Source: JANPLG01 sp964609085
GTDB taxonomy: Bacteria > Armatimonadota > SYMT01
NCBI GenBank assembly: GCA_964609085.1
Contig: CAZSRZ010000010.1
Span: 7,595 to 71,594, forward strand
Reading direction: 5' to 3'
DNA length: 64,000 nucleotides
Shown here: positions 42,875 to 50,982 of the stretch, in pieces
Layout: each line of letters opens with the position of its first letter
How positions within the stretch are numbered: the first letter of the stretch is position 1
Program-made: the position numbers and the translations under genes
The notes under the pieces: generated by a model
Told to the model about the DNA's origin: nothing
The model's input: only the letters and a program-made list of their open reading frames with translations
The model's database searches: none

Positions 42875-43927
42875 ATGTCCGCCGAGCCTCGCTGGCTGAA
42901 TTCTCCCTTTATGCGGGCATGCCGCCGCGAACCGACGCCGTACACTCCGGTGTGGCTGATGCGTCAGGCCGGCCGCTATATGCACGAGTATCGGGAAGTG
43001 CGCGCACAGCACGGCTTCCTCGAGTTGTGTAAATCGCCGGAGCTGGTTGCGGAGGTCACGGTCACCGCCGCCGATCGTATCGGTGCTGATGCAGCCATCC
43101 TCTTTGCGGACATCCTGCTGATTGTCGAGCCGCTGGGGCCCAATCTCACCTACGGACCGGGGGAAGGTCCGCAGATCTCACCCCCAGTGCGCACAGGGGC
43201 CGATGTGGATCGCCTGACCGAAGTAGATCCGGAGGCGCTGGCGTACGTGTACCAGGGGGTGAGGGCGACCCGCGCGGCGCTGCGTGCGGAGATTCCGCTG
43301 ATCGGATTCTGCGGCGCCCCGTTCACACTGGCCGCCTATCTCACAGAGGGCGGTGGTTCGCGGAACTACGAGCACACAAAAGGCCTGATGTATCGGGATC
43401 CGGCCGCCTGGCGGGCGTTGATGGAGAAGGTTACCCGGGGTCTCATCGGCTACTGTGTACGTCAGGCGGAGGCCGGCGCCCAGGCCATCCAGATCTTCGA
43501 TAGCTGGGTCGGTTGCCTGTCGCCGGAAGACTACCGCGAGTTCGTGGCGCCGCACTCCGCCGCGCTGATCGCCGGCATTCGAGCGGGGACGCCGGGAACG
43601 CCCGTCATTCACTTCGGTACGGGTACGGCCACGCTGCTCGCCGATATGAGCGCGGCTGGTGGGGATGTGATCGGACTCGACTGGCGCACGCCTCTCACCT
43701 GGGGGTGGGACCAGGTTGGCCGTGATCGTGGCGTTCAGGGCAACCTGGATCCGCTAGTCCTACTGGCGGAGCCCGAGTTCATACGCGCCCGTGCTACCCG
43801 GATCCTGGATGAGGCCGCGGGTGCTTCGGGCCACATCTTCAACCTGGGTCACGGGATCCTGCCTTCGACCCCAGTGGACCACGTGCGCTTCCTCATCGAC
43901 ACCGTCCACGAGCACACCTCCCGGTAA
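42875..43927 (+). CDS. hemE: Uroporphyrinogen decarboxylase
   Basis: 350 residues, full length. It removes four carboxyl groups from uroporphyrinogen III to give coproporphyrinogen III in haem synthesis. Signatures: PVWLMRQAGRYMHEYRE (substrate-binding Arg residues), AAILFADILLIVEPLG with the catalytic Asp, IGFCGAPFTLAAYL, FDSWVGCLSPEDY and the C-terminal FNLGHGILPSTPVDHV. The ATG at 42875 has AGGATGGG upstream; the frame is open back through the N-run but that part is repeat DNA. No other haem gene is adjacent. It converges with the phosphoesterase gene, with only 8 bases between stops. Confidence 0.97.
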   Translation: MSAEPRWLNSPFMRACRREPTPYTPVWLMRQAGRYMHEYREVRAQHGFLELCKSPELVAEVTVTAADRIGADAAILFADILLIVEPLGPNLTYGPGEGPQISPPVRTGADVDRLTEVDPEALAYVYQGVRATRAALRAEIPLIGFCGAPFTLAAYLTEGGGSRNYEHTKGLMYRDPAAWRALMEKVTRGLIGYCVRQAEAGAQAIQIFDSWVGCLSPEDYREFVAPHSAALIAGIRAGTPGTPVIHFGTGTATLLADMSAAGGDVIGLDWRTPLTWGWDQVGRDRGVQGNLDPLVLLAEPEFIRARATRILDEAAGASGHIFNLGHGILPSTPVDHVRFLIDTVHEHTSR

Positions 43928-43935
43928 GATTCGGC

Positions 43936-46569
43936 TCAGTCATCCCGGTCCCGTTCCTGCCGGGAATAGATGCTCAGCCCGTGGCGTATGGCCGGGGCCG
44001 GCGACTTCTTACCCTTCAGCGCGTGCCACAGGATGTCGTTCAACTCCGCGTCCGGCACCCTGTCTTCCTTGCTGAAGTCGAACCGCCGGCTGTCGGCCGC
44101 CCGGTACGCCTGTGCGGTGTTGACCTCCGCGATGATCTCACGCGGGGGGAGAATTGCGGCGTACGGAGCATCATTGGCGGAATCTTCGCCGAACACATCC
44201 AGGATGGGCGCGGTGGCGTCAAAGCGGGACATCGGCGGAACGCCGAGCAGGCGAAGCATCGTCCGGAGCGTGCTGTCGGTATTGTAGAAGCGGCGATCCA
44301 CGGTGGCCCGCCGCACGAAGGGACTGATCACGAAGCAGACCGACCGGTGAGCGTCCACGTGATCGTAGCCGTTCTGGGCGTCATCCTCGATGATGAAGAT
44401 CGCGCACTTCTTCCAGTAGGGGCTCTTGCTGATCGCCTCGACCAACTGCCCCACGGCGTAGTCATTGTCGGCGACCATGGCTCGGGGTGAGGAGTGCCCG
44501 ACCGCTGTCCCCTGGGTGTGATCTCGGGGGAGCCGGATGAACTGCATCCGTGGCAGGTCCCCCCGACGCACGTAGCCGTCGAACTCCCGTTTCCACTCGT
44601 CATACCGGCTGACGGAGTTGAATCGCCCGTAGGTCTTCTTCTGCTGCGGAGCGGAAAAGCCATAGGCGGTGAAGGCACCGCTGTCGGCATAACTCATGTC
44701 GAACTGCAGGAAATCCAGGTTCGTACGGCCCATCAGGGACTTCTTCGTCGGCCGATTCGCACCCGAGAACTCCGATCCCTGGGGCAGACCGGCGTCGTTG
44801 AGCGTATTGACGGTGTAGAAGCCGTAGTTCCGGAACTCGATTCCGGCCTTCAGCAAGTGGTCCCAGATGTAGCCCGCAGGGGCAGTATTGACGTCCGGGA
44901 TGCCGACGAGATCGACCGGCACGCCGTTGTTCTGGCCTTCGTAGTCGTAGGATCGCCCGCGGCCGCTGTAGCCGTAGGGGCCGTTGCGGGCGTTGTACTC
45001 GGAGATCATTCCGGAGACGGACCAGTTCCATCCATCCGCGGAAACATCGGCGCAGCAGTAGTAGTTGTCCAACAGCACGAAGCGCTCCGCCAGGGCGTGC
45101 TGGTTGGGCGTGACCGGTCGAGGGAAGAAGCAGAGCTTCGGATCGCCGTTCCCCTGGGGCAGATCGCCGAGGATCTGGTCGTAAGTTCGATTTTCCTTGA
45201 GGATGTAGAAGATGTGTTCGATCCCCGGGTTCTTCCAGCCGGGCACCCTTCTCTCGGCCAGACGGTTGTTCGCCAGTACCTGGAGCGTCATCCGTGACAG
45301 CTCCCGGCGGGCAGGGATGGCCAGCGTACTCACCGTGCCTTCCGCCAGGTTCAGGATGTAGCGGCTGCGGTCAGAGGCAGCCGGGTTGCCTGTGGGGTTG
45401 GGATGGCGCTGCTTTACCCCTCGGGCGTTGGCGACAAAGAGCCGCTTGCCGTCTGGAGCGACCACCACGGCGGTCGGGTACCAGCCGACGGGAATGAAGC
45501 CCAGGAGGTCGCCATCACCTGCGTCCAGCACGGCGACGGCGTTCATGTCCGACAGCGTCACGTACAGTCGCTTTTCGTCGGGAGAGAGGGCCAGGCTGGA
45601 AGGGGTTGCGCCGGGCAGTCCGTGGGCTTCCGCAGGGCGCACCAGGAAGCTCCGAAGCACACGGTCCGTCCGCGTATCGACGACGGAAATCGTGTCGCTG
45701 CCGGCATTGGCCACGAAGAGGCGATCCTGCTTGCGATTCAGCAGGAGGGCGATGGGATGCACTCCGGTCGGGATCGTGCGGGGATCCGAGTCCGCATCGA
45801 GCGCGTCCGGGTCAAGGACGGCGACGCAGGCATCCCGCTCGCTGCTGACGTAGAGCTTCCGCCCACGAGATGGCCCTGCCGTCACTGCGGCGATCGCGTA
45901 TGGGAAGCCCGGGAGGCGTGAGCGACCCACGACGCGGCCACTCGCGGCATCGAAGGCGGTCAACGACCCCATCATCCCCGTCGGCCGTCCGGTGTTGTTG
46001 TTGACGCAGTAGATCCGGTCTCCCGACTCGCTGATGGCCAGCCCGGCGGTATGGCGAGGGAAGGCAGGCCCGGGGGCCACCGACGTGTCGGAGAGGTATC
46101 TGCTCGCCGGTTTGATCACGCCGTCGCTGGTGACGCTGTGGACGGACACCCGGTCTTCCGCGCCTCGCGAGGCGAACACGTTCGTCTCCCCAGAGGTGCC
46201 TGGGGAGACCGCCAGTCCGTAGTAGAGGCCTTCCTTTTTGTTCGAGCCGTCGGTCCGGTTCTGCGCGAACTCCAGCCGGCTCACCTGCCGGCCGGTCTCT
46301 ACGCTGAGGACCGACAGGTACTGGCGGTAGCCCGTGGTGGTTACGATGAGGTGGCGGCCGTCGGGCGTGAGAGCCAGCGCGGCAGGATGCGAGCCGACCT
46401 CCGATTGCTCGCCCGTAGGCGTAATGGTCTGTCCGGTCACGAGCGGCGTGGGGACCGCGTTGTCCGCCTCAACCGGCCTGGACGTGACCTGCACCGCTCC
46501 TCTGCCCACGGCGATCGCAATCAATGCTGCTCCGGCCCAGGCCCAAACGCGTTTCGCTCGCCGTTCCAT
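43936..46569 (-). CDS. YVTN beta-propeller / phosphoesterase two-domain exported protein
   Basis: 877 residues. A signal or anchor helix covers residues 9-25. Residues ~50-420 contain YVTN-type propeller blades (GSHPAALALTPDGRHLIV, GVHPIALLLNRKQDRLFVAN, SSLALSPDEKRLYVT, WYPTAVVVAPDGKRLFVAN). Residues ~455-850 are a phosphoesterase-family domain beginning HIFYILKENRTYDQILGDLP and containing VDAHRSVCFVISPFVRRA. Proteins with this pairing are annotated as YncE-like/alkaline phosphatase family; relatives include acid phosphatases and phospholipase C. Probable role is extracytoplasmic phosphate-ester hydrolysis. The ATG at 46569 has a perfect GGAGG 6 bases upstream; the frame extends to 46644 without support. 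Confidence 0.88.
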   Translation of the reverse strand: MERRAKRVWAWAGAALIAIAVGRGAVQVTSRPVEADNAVPTPLVTGQTITPTGEQSEVGSHPAALALTPDGRHLIVTTTGYRQYLSVLSVETGRQVSRLEFAQNRTDGSNKKEGLYYGLAVSPGTSGETNVFASRGAEDRVSVHSVTSDGVIKPASRYLSDTSVAPGPAFPRHTAGLAISESGDRIYCVNNNTGRPTGMMGSLTAFDAASGRVVGRSRLPGFPYAIAAVTAGPSRGRKLYVSSERDACVAVLDPDALDADSDPRTIPTGVHPIALLLNRKQDRLFVANAGSDTISVVDTRTDRVLRSFLVRPAEAHGLPGATPSSLALSPDEKRLYVTLSDMNAVAVLDAGDGDLLGFIPVGWYPTAVVVAPDGKRLFVANARGVKQRHPNPTGNPAASDRSRYILNLAEGTVSTLAIPARRELSRMTLQVLANNRLAERRVPGWKNPGIEHIFYILKENRTYDQILGDLPQGNGDPKLCFFPRPVTPNQHALAERFVLLDNYYCCADVSADGWNWSVSGMISEYNARNGPYGYSGRGRSYDYEGQNNGVPVDLVGIPDVNTAPAGYIWDHLLKAGIEFRNYGFYTVNTLNDAGLPQGSEFSGANRPTKKSLMGRTNLDFLQFDMSYADSGAFTAYGFSAPQQKKTYGRFNSVSRYDEWKREFDGYVRRGDLPRMQFIRLPRDHTQGTAVGHSSPRAMVADNDYAVGQLVEAISKSPYWKKCAIFIIEDDAQNGYDHVDAHRSVCFVISPFVRRATVDRRFYNTDSTLRTMLRLLGVPPMSRFDATAPILDVFGEDSANDAPYAAILPPREIIAEVNTAQAYRAADSRRFDFSKEDRVPDAELNDILWHALKGKKSPAPAIRHGLSIYSRQERDRDD

Positions 46570-46665
46570 GTGTTGCCTCCGCGACGGCGTTGGACGTGGG
46601 ACGGAGGCGATCCTCTGCGGGCGTCCGGTTGGGGCGACCGTCAAGTCGCCAGTTCAGGCGCGCCG

Positions 46666-48813
46666 CTAGCGTGGAAAGCTTAGAGTTGGCGGCAGGGGGG
46701 TCTCGAGACGGAGTTCCATTTCGAGCGCCGTGAGCGGGCGAGAGAACAGGTACCCATGTCCCCGAGTGCAACCGATGCGCATGACGGACTCCCGCTGCTC
46801 CTCGGTCTCGATTCCCTCGGCGAGGATCTCCAGGTCCAGCGCCCGGGCCATCTCACCCAGCGCTCGCAGCAGCCCATGGCTGCGCGGGTCGTGCGCAAGC
46901 TCGGCGACCACGGCGCGGTCGATCTTCAAGTAGTCGGCAGGCAGTTGTCGGAGGCTCCCGAGGGAGGACAGGCCGGAACCGAAGTCGTCGATGACCACAC
47001 GGAGACCCCATTTGCGCACTTGATTCAGGCGGCTGATCGACTCCCCGAGGTCGTCGATCAATGCTCGCTCAGGCAACTCCAGGCGGACGTTCTGCAAGGG
47101 CAGCTCCAGTTGCTCAAGCAGAGCGCGGAGGGGGTCATCCCAGTCCGCGACCTGAAACTCCCGGCGAGAGAGGTTCAACCCTAGCTCGAGCGGCGGCACC
47201 CCTGGGTGCGCGGCCGTCCGTCGGCGGTTCCACTCGTCGACCTGGCGAATCGCCCTCTCTCGAACCCATTGCCCCAGTGGGATCGCCAGCCCGGTCTCTT
47301 CGGCCAGGGGCAGGAACTCGGCGGGGAGCAGCAGGCCGCGGGCGGGGTGCCGCCACCTGACCAACGCCTCCACTCCGACGATGCGGCCACTCCGGAGTTC
47401 GACCTCTGGGAGGTAGTGGACGCAGAACTCTTCACGGTCGAGCGCCCGGTGAAGTTCCGACTCCATCTGGAGGCGGGCCTCCGCCTGTCGGCGCATCTCC
47501 GCGTCGAACATCACCCAACGGCCACGGCCGGCGTCCTTGGCCCGATACAGCGCCATATCCGCATTGCGAAGCATCTCATCGGCGCTGACGCCCGCCCTTC
47601 CAAGGGCAATGCCCACGCTGACCCCCACGAAAGCCTCCTGCCCTCGCAGGTCGATCGGGAGCGAGACCATCGAACACAGCCTTCCGGCGATGAGTCCGGC
47701 CTCCTCGGGGCTTCGCACCCCGTCCAGGAAGACGGTGAACTCGTCGCCCCCGAAGCGCGCCAACAAGTCGCCCGGCCGGATTCCCCGTGTCAGCCGCGCG
47801 GCCACCTCGCGGAGGACATGGTCCCCGGCCACGTGGCCCATCCCGTCATTGATCACCTTCATGCGATCGAGATCGAGCATCATGACCGCCACGCGTTCGG
47901 GGTCCTGGTCCGTATCGGAAAGACGACGGCGGAGGCGGTCCAGGAAGCGCTTGCGATTCGGCAGGCCGGTGAGGGAGTCATGGTAGGCCAGGAATCCCAG
48001 TTCCTGTTCCAGCCGGACCCGTTCGGACACGTCTCGGGATACGGAGACGTACTCAGTGATCTCGCCAGTGATGTCGTCTCGGACCGGCCGGACCGAGGAA
48101 GAGAGCGAGACATACCGACCGTCTCGACGCCGGTGACGCAGGGTGATATCGGCGCGTTCCTGAACGCGCGGGCCGTCCGGGCTCGCTGCTCGTAATCCCG
48201 CGAGGTCGTCCGGGTGGATCAGCTCCCAGCACGACGTGCCGACCAGGTCTCGCGGATGGTAGCCGAGAATCGGCAGGCACGCAGGTGAGACGTAGAGATG
48301 CGTGCCGTCGATCGCGAGTCGGGAGATGATGTCGCCCGCGTGCTCGGCGAGCAGACGATGTCTGGCCTCACTGGTCCGCAGTGCAGACTCGGCCTGTCGG
48401 CGCTCCGTCACGTCGCGAAAGTTGATGACCACTCCGCCGAGGGTCGGATCCGCCAGCAGGTTGGTGCCCGTTGCTTCGAGCCAGATGAGGTGCCCGGCCG
48501 AGTGCCGGACGCGCACGGTGGCGCTGACCGTGTGGCCCGGCATCTGCAGCAACTGACTGAACATCGCTGCGGCCATCTCATGGTCGGCGGGATGCAGTCG
48601 ATCGAAGGGGCTCCTGCCGAGCCAGTCCGCCGCGTCGTCGCCGAAGATCCGCGCACCATTGGGGCTCATGAACACCGTGCGCCCGTCGGCGTCCATCAGA
48701 GCAATGCCCTCGTGGCTGTTCTCCAGGAGTGCCAGACAGCGTGAGTCCAACTCCGAAAGCCAGGCCTGGCTCGGGGTGGGGATTTCGGAGTGGGGCGGCG
48801 GGGTGCTGGACAT
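46666..48813 (-). CDS. PAS-PAS-GGDEF-EAL cyclic-di-GMP signalling protein
   Basis: 715 residues, no membrane helix. Two PAS domains (about 25-140 and 150-265) are followed by a GGDEF domain with intact active site (GGDEF 355-359) and an intact inhibitory RPGD site five residues before it, then an EAL domain. EAL residues kept: Glu482 (EAL), Asn547, Glu582, Asp609/Asp610, Lys630 and Glu666. The conserved Gln near the end is replaced by His686 (GCTRGHGYLFSRP). It should make c-di-GMP; phosphodiesterase activity may be altered. PAS domains suggest sensing of a cofactor or small ligand. The divergent spacer upstream holds a CRP-like palindrome. Confidence 0.95.
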   Translation of the reverse strand: MSSTPPPHSEIPTPSQAWLSELDSRCLALLENSHEGIALMDADGRTVFMSPNGARIFGDDAADWLGRSPFDRLHPADHEMAAAMFSQLLQMPGHTVSATVRVRHSAGHLIWLEATGTNLLADPTLGGVVINFRDVTERRQAESALRTSEARHRLLAEHAGDIISRLAIDGTHLYVSPACLPILGYHPRDLVGTSCWELIHPDDLAGLRAASPDGPRVQERADITLRHRRRDGRYVSLSSSVRPVRDDITGEITEYVSVSRDVSERVRLEQELGFLAYHDSLTGLPNRKRFLDRLRRRLSDTDQDPERVAVMMLDLDRMKVINDGMGHVAGDHVLREVAARLTRGIRPGDLLARFGGDEFTVFLDGVRSPEEAGLIAGRLCSMVSLPIDLRGQEAFVGVSVGIALGRAGVSADEMLRNADMALYRAKDAGRGRWVMFDAEMRRQAEARLQMESELHRALDREEFCVHYLPEVELRSGRIVGVEALVRWRHPARGLLLPAEFLPLAEETGLAIPLGQWVRERAIRQVDEWNRRRTAAHPGVPPLELGLNLSRREFQVADWDDPLRALLEQLELPLQNVRLELPERALIDDLGESISRLNQVRKWGLRVVIDDFGSGLSSLGSLRQLPADYLKIDRAVVAELAHDPRSHGLLRALGEMARALDLEILAEGIETEEQRESVMRIGCTRGHGYLFSRPLTALEMELRLETPLPPTLSFPR

Positions 48814-48857
48814 GGGCCGTTTCTGTTAGTAGCATCTCGCATAGCGGCGGGCCGGAC

Positions 48858-48873
48858 CGTGATCCGCATCACA
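48858..48873. promoter_or_regulatory. CRP/FNR-type palindrome between the GGDEF-EAL and GNAT genes
   Basis: CGTGA-TCCGCA-TCACA matches the TGTGA-N6-TCACA consensus of CRP-family regulators with one mismatch. It lies 45 bases upstream of the GGDEF-EAL start and 127 bases upstream of the GNAT start in a 187-base divergent spacer. No regulator of this family is encoded in the window. Confidence 0.45.
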
Positions 48874-49000
48874 GCCGTCCCTGCGAAAGCTGCCCAGGAG
48901 AGAGCGATTATTGGCCGAGCCTCGGCTCATTTGCAGGTGAAACGGCCGCAATGACCTCCCGGGCCCCGAACAGGGCACCCGGAATGTCGGAGCCAGAGTT

Positions 49001-50038
49001 ATGAGTCACATCTCTGTACGAGAATTCAATCCGAATCAAGCTGATGATCGTGGGCACCACGAATGGTACCGCCTTCAGCAGATCATCCACACTGAGAGTC
49101 ATCCTGATGATCCGATGCGAAGTCCGGATCGCGTGCGCTGGGAACTGTTGAACCCCCGATCCACGAACGAGCATTCGCGGTGGATCGCCCATCGCGACGG
49201 CGAGGCGTCTGGCTTTGGGATCGTGGAGCGTGAGCTGAGGGATCAGAACACCCACGTGGCGTTCTTCTTCATCGGCGTCGAGCCGTCGAGCCGCCGCGCA
49301 GGAATGGCTCACCGCGTGCTGCGTGAGATCACGGAGACCGCTCGGGAATGGAACAGGGATCTCCTGCTGACGTGGACCCAGAGCACAGCGCCCTCGGGCG
49401 AGGCGTTCATGCGCCGTCTCGGAGCGCACCTGGGGCAGGAAGAGCGCTGCAGCCGCCTGCTGGTGGCTGATGTGGACCCATCACAGATGATCGCGTGGTT
49501 GGATGCCGCGGACCTGCAAGGTCTCGAGGCCGGCTACTTCCGGGGAGCCTACCCCGACGAGTCGCTGGAGATGGTCGCGCGGATGAAGGACGCCTGCAAC
49601 CTGATGCCGCGCGGCGAACTGCGCCTGGAGGATGAGCACATCACCGCGGCCGAGCTCGCTGAGTCGGACCGTCGGCTGGTGGCGAGGAATCAGGATCGCC
49701 TGACCGTCTATCTGCGTGACAGCGCCAGCGGAGAGGTGGCGGGCTACACCCAGTTGCATTTTGACCCCGAACATCCGGATCACGTGGGCCAGGGCGACAC
49801 CGCCGTCTTCCCCAACTACCAGCGACGCGGGCTGGGGCGGTGGCTGAAGGCCAGGGCACTGGTCTGGATGCAGGAAGTCTGGCCAGGGATGAAGGCGATC
49901 CGGACCTACAACGCCGAGTCCAACGCGCCAATGCTGAAGATCAACATCGAAATGGGTTTCCGGCCGTACTACGTCGGGCAGGCGTGGCAGATCGAGACGG
50001 ACACGGTACGGAACTACCTGGATCGCGTGGCCGCGTAG
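49001..50038 (+). CDS. Tandem-GNAT acetyltransferase
   Basis: 345 residues with two GNAT folds. The N-terminal one has the core VAFFFIGVEPSSRRAGMAHRVLREI (conserved R-x-x-G-x-A) and the C-terminal one DTAVFPNYQRRGLGRWLKARAL plus IRTYNAESNAPMLKINIEMGFRP. This double layout is that of mycothiol synthase-like proteins, but no other mycothiol gene is near, so the acceptor is unknown. It starts with ATG and is divergent from the c-di-GMP protein. It converges with the M55 peptidase gene, with 11 bases between. Confidence 0.88.
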   Translation: MSHISVREFNPNQADDRGHHEWYRLQQIIHTESHPDDPMRSPDRVRWELLNPRSTNEHSRWIAHRDGEASGFGIVERELRDQNTHVAFFFIGVEPSSRRAGMAHRVLREITETAREWNRDLLLTWTQSTAPSGEAFMRRLGAHLGQEERCSRLLVADVDPSQMIAWLDAADLQGLEAGYFRGAYPDESLEMVARMKDACNLMPRGELRLEDEHITAAELAESDRRLVARNQDRLTVYLRDSASGEVAGYTQLHFDPEHPDHVGQGDTAVFPNYQRRGLGRWLKARALVWMQEVWPGMKAIRTYNAESNAPMLKINIEMGFRPYYVGQAWQIETDTVRNYLDRVAA

Positions 50039-50049
50039 CCGTTTCTGGC

Positions 50050-50859
50050 CTAGAACCAGAACTGGCTCCAGGCAGACCACCAGTCCGAGGCGCTGGAGGT
50101 GAGAATTCTCGGTTCGACCGTGTCGACGCCGGCCTTGAAACGGAATCTGTCGGCTCGGTCGGGGGAGAGGAACTCGATGCGGATCTCGCAGGGGCGCCCG
50201 GGGTTGTAGGGTCGCACCGACCGGATGTTTCGCAGCGATTCCCGGGCTCCTTCCTCAATCATCCGGCGCGCACGGATGGGAGCGATCTGGCGGGCGCTGT
50301 TGCGGGTCAACCCGCGCTTTACCGCGACTGTAGTCAGCGTTGGGCCCAGGAGTTGGCGGGCTTCCTCGCAGGTGGCGACGTCGCCGGTCACCAGCAGCAC
50401 GGGGACGTTCCACGTTCCGCAAAGCGCGGCGTTGATCGCGGTTTCCCCGACCAGGACGTTGTTGAACCAGAGGTTGTGCCAGGCCTCGCTGGAGACGGTG
50501 TGCGACAGCACCCCTTCCGCAGTCCCCGCGCGGGCATGCATGCCGACGAAGAGGGCGGCGTCACAGCCCTCTTCCAGGAATTCCGTGTAGCCTGTCCAGG
50601 TGTGGTGGGCCACCCATTCACAGCGCGGGTCGAGCAGCTCCGGCACGAAGGAGTTGAACGACCAACTCCCCCCGGCGCCGTGGCAATCCACCGCCACGAC
50701 CTCAGTGGCGCCTCCCGCAAAGGCACCCCGCACGGCGGCATTGATCTCCTCGGTGTAGAGGCGGCGTCCCTCCTCGTACATCGGGGCGCCCCCGTTGACC
50801 TGAGCCCAATCGACAATCCCCGAGACGCCCTCCATGTCCGACATGATCAACACTCGCAT
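50050..50859 (-). CDS. M55 family D-aminopeptidase (DppA-like)
   Basis: 269 residues. The zinc-binding SDMEG motif (Asp8, Glu10) opens the protein as in B. subtilis DppA, a decameric self-compartmentalising D-aminopeptidase. Further conserved blocks are VVAVDCHGAGG, ALFVGMHARAGT (His ligand) and LVTGDVATCEEA. It probably removes N-terminal D-amino acids, for example from peptidoglycan-derived D-Ala peptides. The ATG has GAGG 6 bases upstream. It is not next to an oligopeptide transporter, unlike in Bacillus. Confidence 0.92.
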   Translation of the reverse strand: MRVLIMSDMEGVSGIVDWAQVNGGAPMYEEGRRLYTEEINAAVRGAFAGGATEVVAVDCHGAGGSWSFNSFVPELLDPRCEWVAHHTWTGYTEFLEEGCDAALFVGMHARAGTAEGVLSHTVSSEAWHNLWFNNVLVGETAINAALCGTWNVPVLLVTGDVATCEEARQLLGPTLTTVAVKRGLTRNSARQIAPIRARRMIEEGARESLRNIRSVRPYNPGRPCEIRIEFLSPDRADRFRFKAGVDTVEPRILTSSASDWWSAWSQFWF

Positions 50860-50982
50860 ACACTACCTCGAACCCTTCACCCATCAACTCAAGCACTGTG
50901 ATTCAGGTACCGGCCACGCACGAGTTGCCCAGACGCGCCCGAGCACGCCTGATGACGCGCCATCCCGTTCGCCCGGCGTGGC

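Noticed and set aside
42296..43012. Open frames running through the N-run on both strands
   Set aside because: They consist of repeat DNA and unknown bases; none has a start with a ribosome site or a family match.
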